Source of the DNA: Mytilus galloprovincialis | Taxonomy: Eukaryota; Mollusca; Bivalvia; Mytilida; Mytilidae | Direction of reading: 5' to 3' | DNA: 64,000 nucleotides | Assembly (NCBI RefSeq): GCF_965363235.1 | Contig: NC_134843.1 | Coordinates: 64,829,865-64,893,864 of the forward strand | In this document: positions 58,654-64,000 of the stretch, piece by piece | Layout of the letters: every line of letters begins with the position of its first letter | Numbering within the stretch: the first letter of the stretch is position 1 | Position numbers and translations under genes: made by a program | The notes under the pieces: model-generated | Database searches by the model: none | Told to the model about the DNA's origin: nothing | What the model saw: only the letters and a program-made list of their open reading frames with translations

Positions 58654-61224
58654 CTGAAGAAAAAATATTATTGTTGAGGTATTAGTCAATAACTATGGTT
58701 ATAAAAAGTAAAATCACAAAAATACTGAACTCAGAGGAAAATCAATTTGGAAAGTCCATAATCACATGGCAAAATCAAATAACAAAACACATCAAAAACG
58801 AATGGACAAGAACTGTCGTATTCCTGACTTGGTACAGGCATTTTCAAATGTAGAAAATGGTGGATATTTTTACTTTTAATTGGTATATGTCCTTTTGTGT
58901 ATTATGAGATCATTATTGGTAAATGTGCTAGCTCAATATATACTAAAAATTCTCTTGACAAACAAACTAAATATTTATTCTGAATGCTGTAGTTGACAGA
59001 TGATATAATGAGTGATTTACTGTTTGAAATTATGCTTGCATGTTATAGACAACCCATTTAAGCATTTAATGGAAACTAAACCTTTGATTATACACAAACA
59101 TTACAGAAGACTTCCATCAAACATTAAATTGCTTATTGACATTACACAGTACAACTGAACATAAAATAATTACATTAAAGCATACCAAATATCAAAATCA
59201 TTCTGCTGCATAGAAGATACACATTGAGCCAAAAAATACATGTATATTTACCTGGTCGTTCAGTGACATAAGCTTTTAGAAAGTCTCCTGCTGGGCCTTT
59301 TGCATCATCTATTCTAACACATACTTCTTCTGCTACTCTCCATGCATTCTTTTCAGTGGTATTGGCTTTTCTTTTCTGGAGTTCTTCAGATGATAAATTT
59401 GACAACTCCTCCTCAGATATGTCATCTCGATGACTGTAATAGTCCCATCGCAAAGTGGCACCATCAACTAGAGAATCGCCTACAGTTCAAAATATTAAAA
59501 TTAGATATATATCTTTTATGGTGATGTGTAAGGATTTATTAAAGGAATAAATAAAACAAAAATATTGCTTTGTGCTTCATCACATGTATGACCATTTTTT
59601 AATGTGACCTGTAATGGTATTTTTGCAAGATTAACATTGGTTTGTTACAAATGTATCTTGTTTTAATAAAATATGTAATATTAATAAGACTAAGTGTATA
59701 TATTCCATGTGTACATGTAAACCAAAAATATCAAATTTCAAGGGGTATACTATATAGATGCATGTGTTATTAGCTATATACATGTATATTTATTGTCCCA
59801 TTTACCTGAAAAAAGGAGTTGCAAACCCTTGATATCAGTAAAACTTTTGTGCAAGCTTTGCAAGTGTTGTTTTCTGTGTCAGTTTTCACACAGATGTTCA
59901 GTACAAGCATGATGTTATGCAACTAGTAAACTTGCACTTGCATATGCTAGGAATGGTAAAGCATGTAAAATATGATGTGATGCCACGTCATATATAAATG
60001 TTGACTGGTTATGGTTCTTTTTAATATATAATATGTACTACCTATTGAACTATTGGTTCGCTCAGCTTCGTTCTGGGCCGAATCACCACTTGCTCTATGG
60101 ATCCGTGCCCTTCTTACTGAATTCTGAATTCGACACATCTCTGCAAAGCGAAATCGAACAGCAGTGTTACTTATACCAACACCAGGACCTGCATCTGTGT
60201 ATTCGCAAATTATTGGTTTTACTTCAGGAAGGCAGAGTAAATCAATTGTTTGCATTACATGTTGGCATTGTTCTGTCAAAAAATTCAAGCTAACGAGCGT
60301 TTGGTCCATATCATCAGACTGTAAATGTTCTAAGACAGTATTTATGTATGTTAAGATCTCAGATATCTTTTCTGCTACTTTCACATTTTCTGTGTCTTTC
60401 CAATCTTCCATGGCTAAGTTCAGTCGTTTTTGAAAATGTGAAAGTCTTTCAATTTCATATAGTACAAATTGGTTTTGGCCCTTCTGTAGAGATGCAAGAT
60501 CATCTTCTGTAGTGCTATCCAAGTAATAAAATATGTTGTCTCGGACTTTGGCGCAAAATGCTCTTTCTTGTTTTGAATAAGATTTTGATTCATTGGTACC
60601 CGTCATTTCATATATGTCTGGTTGCTCATAACGCAGCCTTAACATGTCACTAGCCCAAACACATCCAGTACTTCCAACATAATATTTTGGCCGTACAATT
60701 ACTTGACTACTGTCACTGTTCTTGATAAGCTTTTCTTCATCTGGAAAAAATAAACGGCAAATATCACATGATGACATGAAAAAAAAGAACTGGGGAGTTG
60801 CTCACGCAGCTTCTTTGGCAACAGGATAATAAAACATTGAATAACACCCCCTTTTTCTGTGACCATTTAATCGTGATTTGGATGTCCAATTTTATTATGT
60901 ATTTATTTATTGTTCATACCCTGATGCTTAATAACATGTATGTGTATCAATTTTCATCATTATAGCACACTTGCCTCATGGAGAATAAACTTACACATGT
61001 AAATGTAAGTTAACGTTGTGCAACATAGGGACAGACAGACGGACCTGAACACATTATATCCAACAACTTACTTTGGATTGTTTCAGTTTTCCATGTCATA
61101 AACCTAAAAGAACTTGGAGTCTGGTAAACTTCCGGAGTACCAAAATCATGCTGTGGTAGTTTCCTGGTTTTGGTGTCATCAGTTACTTGAAATATTTTCC
61201 CCACTTTGGTGTCTCGTAATCCAA
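57713..61224 (-). CDS. Uncharacterised DDE-like / SAP-like protein gene, 5'-incomplete (four exons)
   Basis: Exons in transcript order: 61072-61224, 60042-60740, 59252-59479, 57713-58653, about 670 residues, all joined by phase-1 introns with clean GT-AG sites. I do not know a named family. The second exon ends with EYTDAGPGVG ... GDSAQNEAERTNSSIG, in which D and E are separated by 41 residues, reminiscent of the second D and the E of a DDE transposase or RNase H-like core. The last exon has a Cys cluster (CEFCSNSTVC), a SAP-like stretch (LEKYIKHHKLGQFKYKLDKV), an acidic Ser/Asp/Glu run and a C-terminus RSRRICLPKKFQDYITL like the tails of some transposon proteins. I recall related hypothetical proteins in corals and bivalves. 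A domesticated or recently active transposon protein is an inference. The first exon is not found. Confidence 0.8.
58654..59251 (-). other. Intron of the DDE/SAP-like gene
   Basis: Includes TGACTTGGTACAGGCATTTT at 58829, a fragment of another mussel repeat. Otherwise nothing. The other two introns, 59480-60041 and 60741-61071, show no element. Confidence 0.6.
59252..59479 (-). CDS. DDE/SAP-like gene, third exon
   Basis: 228 bp between acceptor ACTGTAG and donor CCAG/GTAAAT, phase 1 both sides. Encodes DSLVDGATLRWDYYSHRDD, a charged helix EEELSNLSSEELQKRK and AEEVCVRIDDAKGPAGDFL. The join with the previous exon restores SSIGDSLVDGATLRW without a break. Confidence 0.85.
60042..60740 (-). CDS. 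DDE/SAP-like gene, long central exon
   Basis: 699 bp, acceptor TTTTTTCCAG, donor ATAG/GTAGTA, both phase 1. It encodes VRPKYYVGSTGCVWASDML, a helical middle rich in Leu, Lys and Glu (about residues 60-180 of the exon), then LLCLPEVKPIICEYTDAGPG and GDSAQNEAERTNSSIG. The Asp of TDAGP and the Glu of QNEAER are 42 positions apart. The first acidic residue of a would-be triad is not assigned. Confidence 0.85.
61072..61224 (-). CDS. DDE/SAP-like gene, first exon seen
   Basis: Between acceptor TTTTCAG and donor CAAA/GTAAGT, 153 bp in phase 1 at both ends. Encodes GLRDTKVGKIFQVTDDTKTR and then QHDFGTPEVYQTPSSFRFM. There is no start codon in a position to begin the protein, so earlier exons must lie to the right, perhaps beyond 64000. 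Confidence 0.75.
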
Positions 61225-62646
61225 CTGAAAATCAGAAAATATAATTATATATAACATTTTTGTTCATTTGTGTATATAAGTGTACATGTACTAATCAAAC
61301 ATGTCATGGTGAAGTCATATTTGTGTGTCTCTAGTAAAACAATAGTTTAATAACCTACAAAACCAAGTTTCAGGGGGTATAACCGTTCACTGTTTTTGGT
61401 CCATCTGTCTGTCTGTCAGTCTACACTGTCATAACATGTTGTCACCGCACTAGCACTTTCATTGAATGTGGGACTTCCTTCAAACAAAATATAATTGAGA
61501 TCAAATCCATACATGAAAGTATAAATAATTTAAGAAGAGATATATTATTTGTCCTTTTTCACCATTTAGAGTGCATTTCGTATGTCATGAGTGCAATCAG
61601 GAGGTCCTTCAAGCAGTGTTTAGACGTACCGTTATTCTTCTGGAAGCTTCAATTTTTTTTTTATCAATAACTTTTACACAAGGAGACATTTTTGTTTTTT
61701 GACAGCATGAACCCCAGTTAATGAGCAAACACAAATTAAGAACGAAAATCGTTTACAATTAAATTTTATAGAAGGAAAAAGGGGGGGGGTAATACTGAAC
61801 AAATTTTATTTACGCTCACATACTTCTAAACAGATTTGCATATGTAAGCTCTCTATAGATAATGTTAAATTATTTCAGGAGTTTTGAAAAAAAGAATATA
61901 TACAGTTTAATTTCGACTAAAATAGTGATTCTTTTTATAGATTTGGTACCTCAGTTTCGACTCAACATTTCATTTTGAATTGTTAGATGGCAAACTCTTT
62001 AGGCGAATATTGTATCTGTTCTTTATTTAATTATGGTGATATTGGCGATAATATTCATTATAACAAGGCCTTGTACAAATCCTTGATTATAGAATGTTTG
62101 GCAATATAAAAAGACGAAAGTAGACAAACCCTAATTATGCAGGGTTTCACAAGTTGATCTCCAAGCGGCCCACATTTAACATATAATAAGATCTATATTT
62201 CTCAACGTTTTCAAAATGAAATAACTTGAATTGAAAATTTCCCAACTGTGAAAATTTGTTATTTCTAAACGTCTTTAATTATTATTTCGGAAATAAAATT
62301 GGCATTTGTAAATAACATTAACGTTTTGGAATTCTAATGCAAAAGACAGTCGATTCAAACTGAAATAACTTCTTTAAAGATGGTTTGATTTTTTTCAGAG
62401 ACACATATATTATATATGTCTCAATACATGTATTATAAGTCTCTGATTTTATCAAAACAAAAATAACAAAATTATAAAATATGTTAGTTATCGAATGTAT
62501 ACCCTGAACTCTTACTATTATATATATATGTCCTAAGTTACTTAATGTCCTGTGTGCAACCTGGAGATCCTGAACGGTTTTTAAACGTACCATTATTTTA
62601 TATGCATATATTCAAAGCTGTTCTTAATTATATGCATACTAGGTAT
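61225..62646. other. Upstream side of the DDE/SAP-like gene
   Basis: No earlier exon was recognised. Two short blocks resemble 55080-55150: GTTTAGACGTACC with GGAGGTCCTTCAAGCAG at 61570-61640, and TTTTTAAACGTACC with CTGGAGATCCTGAACGG at 62555-62591. Confidence 0.4.
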
Positions 62647-62803
62647 CAGTGGCGGATCCAGGGGGAGGGTTTCGGGGGTTGGAACCTCCCCTTTTTTTGA
62701 ACGATCAATGCATTTGAATGGGGACATATGGTTGGAACCACCCCCTCCCCTTTTGTCCTGGGTTGAGACCCCCCTCCTTTTCAAATGGCTGGCTCCGCCG
62801 CAG
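62647..62803. mobile_element. GGCGGATCC MITE, second complete copy
   Basis: Starts CAGTGGCGGATCCAG and ends GGCTGGCTCCGCCGCAG, with the G/C-run interior of the family and the word GATCAATGCATTTGAATGGG shared in reverse with 55239-55406. AGGTAT borders both sides (62641-62646 and 62804-62809). Confidence 0.85.
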
Positions 62804-64000
62804 AGGTATATTTATATATATATGTGTGTACCAGCCCCCCTCCTAAATCTTTGGAAACAAATGGTAGATTATATAGGGAATCACGGAAGCATGACTGGAC
62901 GTGAACACTCTAAGGCAGTCAATGAGTCCCCTCTTATGAAAATTTCTGGATCAACCATTGCTTAGTTCTAGTTATCTTAGGTCCTAGTGTGAAATAATGC
63001 CAATAGGTCTTTTAAAACACATCTTTATTCATACATGTATATATACGTTTTCTCACGGATTTGTTCATGCAATATTGGAATTATGTTTACTCCATGCGCA
63101 ATTACTGAAGTTTATATTTGCTACTTTTCTTCTTAATTTCATATAATTTTTTTTTTGGATTTTTTTTCTTCGAAAAATTAGTGGTGTTGAAATAGGGAAT
63201 GGACACATATACCTTATCACATTTAACCAAAGAAATGTTGTATAATGTCATCAATCTGTATTACACGTAGACAGGATGTTCTCTAGAAAACTATACGTTA
63301 TACACACCCGAGAATACACGCACTGTCGAAATGGAAAATTACTGTATGTTATAGTTACCTGTAATCAGCTTTGCGGCAACACCATGTCATGACAGTTCAA
63401 AAAGATTTTCTTCAAATCAAAATGGAATATTAATTTTTCTGTAAAATTTAAAACTTTAAAAAGTAGACTTTGACAAAATTATGAAATAGAAAGAATTGAA
63501 CAATTTAAAATCGTATTTTAACAAAGATTTAGATATAATTTTACAACGATCCTTAAAAAATAACCAAACAAACGTTGAATCAAACGATATGAACCTACGC
63601 AGTTTTATATTACAATACTGACACACACCAGTTTGCCATCTCAGTATGCAAGGCAAGGGTGCTTGGTGAGGTGCTGGAACTTGATGTACATGTATCATTA
63701 AGTTAATACAGTTCTGTTAGGATTGACTGCCTTTTTACAGAGACTTTCTATTCTTACTGTTATCAGTTAGTATAGACGGTTCCTGGCTTAGAATGATTTT
63801 CTGCTCAGCAAATGGTGCGTAATTAGCATTTGAATCAAATTTCTTGTAGAAGTAAAAAACACAAATTAATGTATTTGACAACTTTATTCAGGAGCACAGT
63901 CTATATTATCCGGCGTAAATAACTTCGAGATTTATGTGGAAGTTTACTCTGCTGCTCGATCTATGCTAATCGATGTTCCAGTATATTTCATATTTATATT
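62804..64000. other. Right end of the window
   Basis: AT-rich. A minus-strand frame near 63600-63698 (QVPAPHQAPLPCILRWQTG) is somewhat unlike background and could be part of an exon, but its splice sites are ambiguous. Nothing else supported. Confidence 0.35.

Noticed and set aside
1..64000. Reverse transcriptase, LTR retrotransposon, tRNA or rRNA genes
   Set aside because: I looked for recognisable motifs (for example YxDD contexts, long polyprotein frames) and saw none; short or decayed ones could be missed by eye.

Overview
The window looks like nuclear DNA of a bivalve mollusc, most likely a mussel (Mytilus or close). It is AT-rich, its genes are split into short exons with GT-AG introns, there is no long intact ORF, and dispersed repeats dominate. 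Several repeat families I recall as typical of mussel or bivalve genomes, for example those containing GATGTGGTATGATTGCCAAT, AGCTCACCTGG and TACTGTAAATTC. The genus is inferred from memory of these families, not from a search.

Layout. (1) 3.5-14.0 kb, minus strand: at least seven consecutive exons of a transglutaminase, with the catalytic Cys, His and Asp all visible. The 3' part is not found between position 1 and 3544 and probably lies left of the window; two weaker N-terminal exons are proposed near 19.2 and 19.8 kb. (2) The introns and 5' flank of this gene hold a 1.76-kb Harbinger-like element filled with a 193-bp satellite, a 0.6-kb TA-flanked MITE next to a splice donor, a minisatellite element with a 20-bp dyad motif, and a 51-bp minisatellite. 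(3) 20-57 kb is gene-poor and repeat-rich: a TTAA-flanked 1.6-kb element, an 80-bp perfect palindrome, a possible three-exon short transcript (25.5-29.1 kb), a possible two-exon small gene (32.6-33.9 kb), a 2.2-kb array of 35-bp repeats with higher-order duplication, a second dyad-motif element in the opposite orientation, a TCCCATGGGA cluster, and several inverted-repeat elements with nested insertions. (4) 57.7-61.2 kb, minus strand: four exons, all joined by phase-1 introns, of an uncharacterised protein with a D-x41-E block resembling a DDE transposase core, a SAP-like helical motif and an acidic tail. Its 5' end is not identified.

The two well-supported genes are unrelated and nothing suggests they act together. 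The most useful observations are a lost AG acceptor (AG read as AC) in the transglutaminase, a possible in-frame stop in its proposed N-terminal exon, and several transposon insertions whose target-site duplications or empty sites can be read inside the window.
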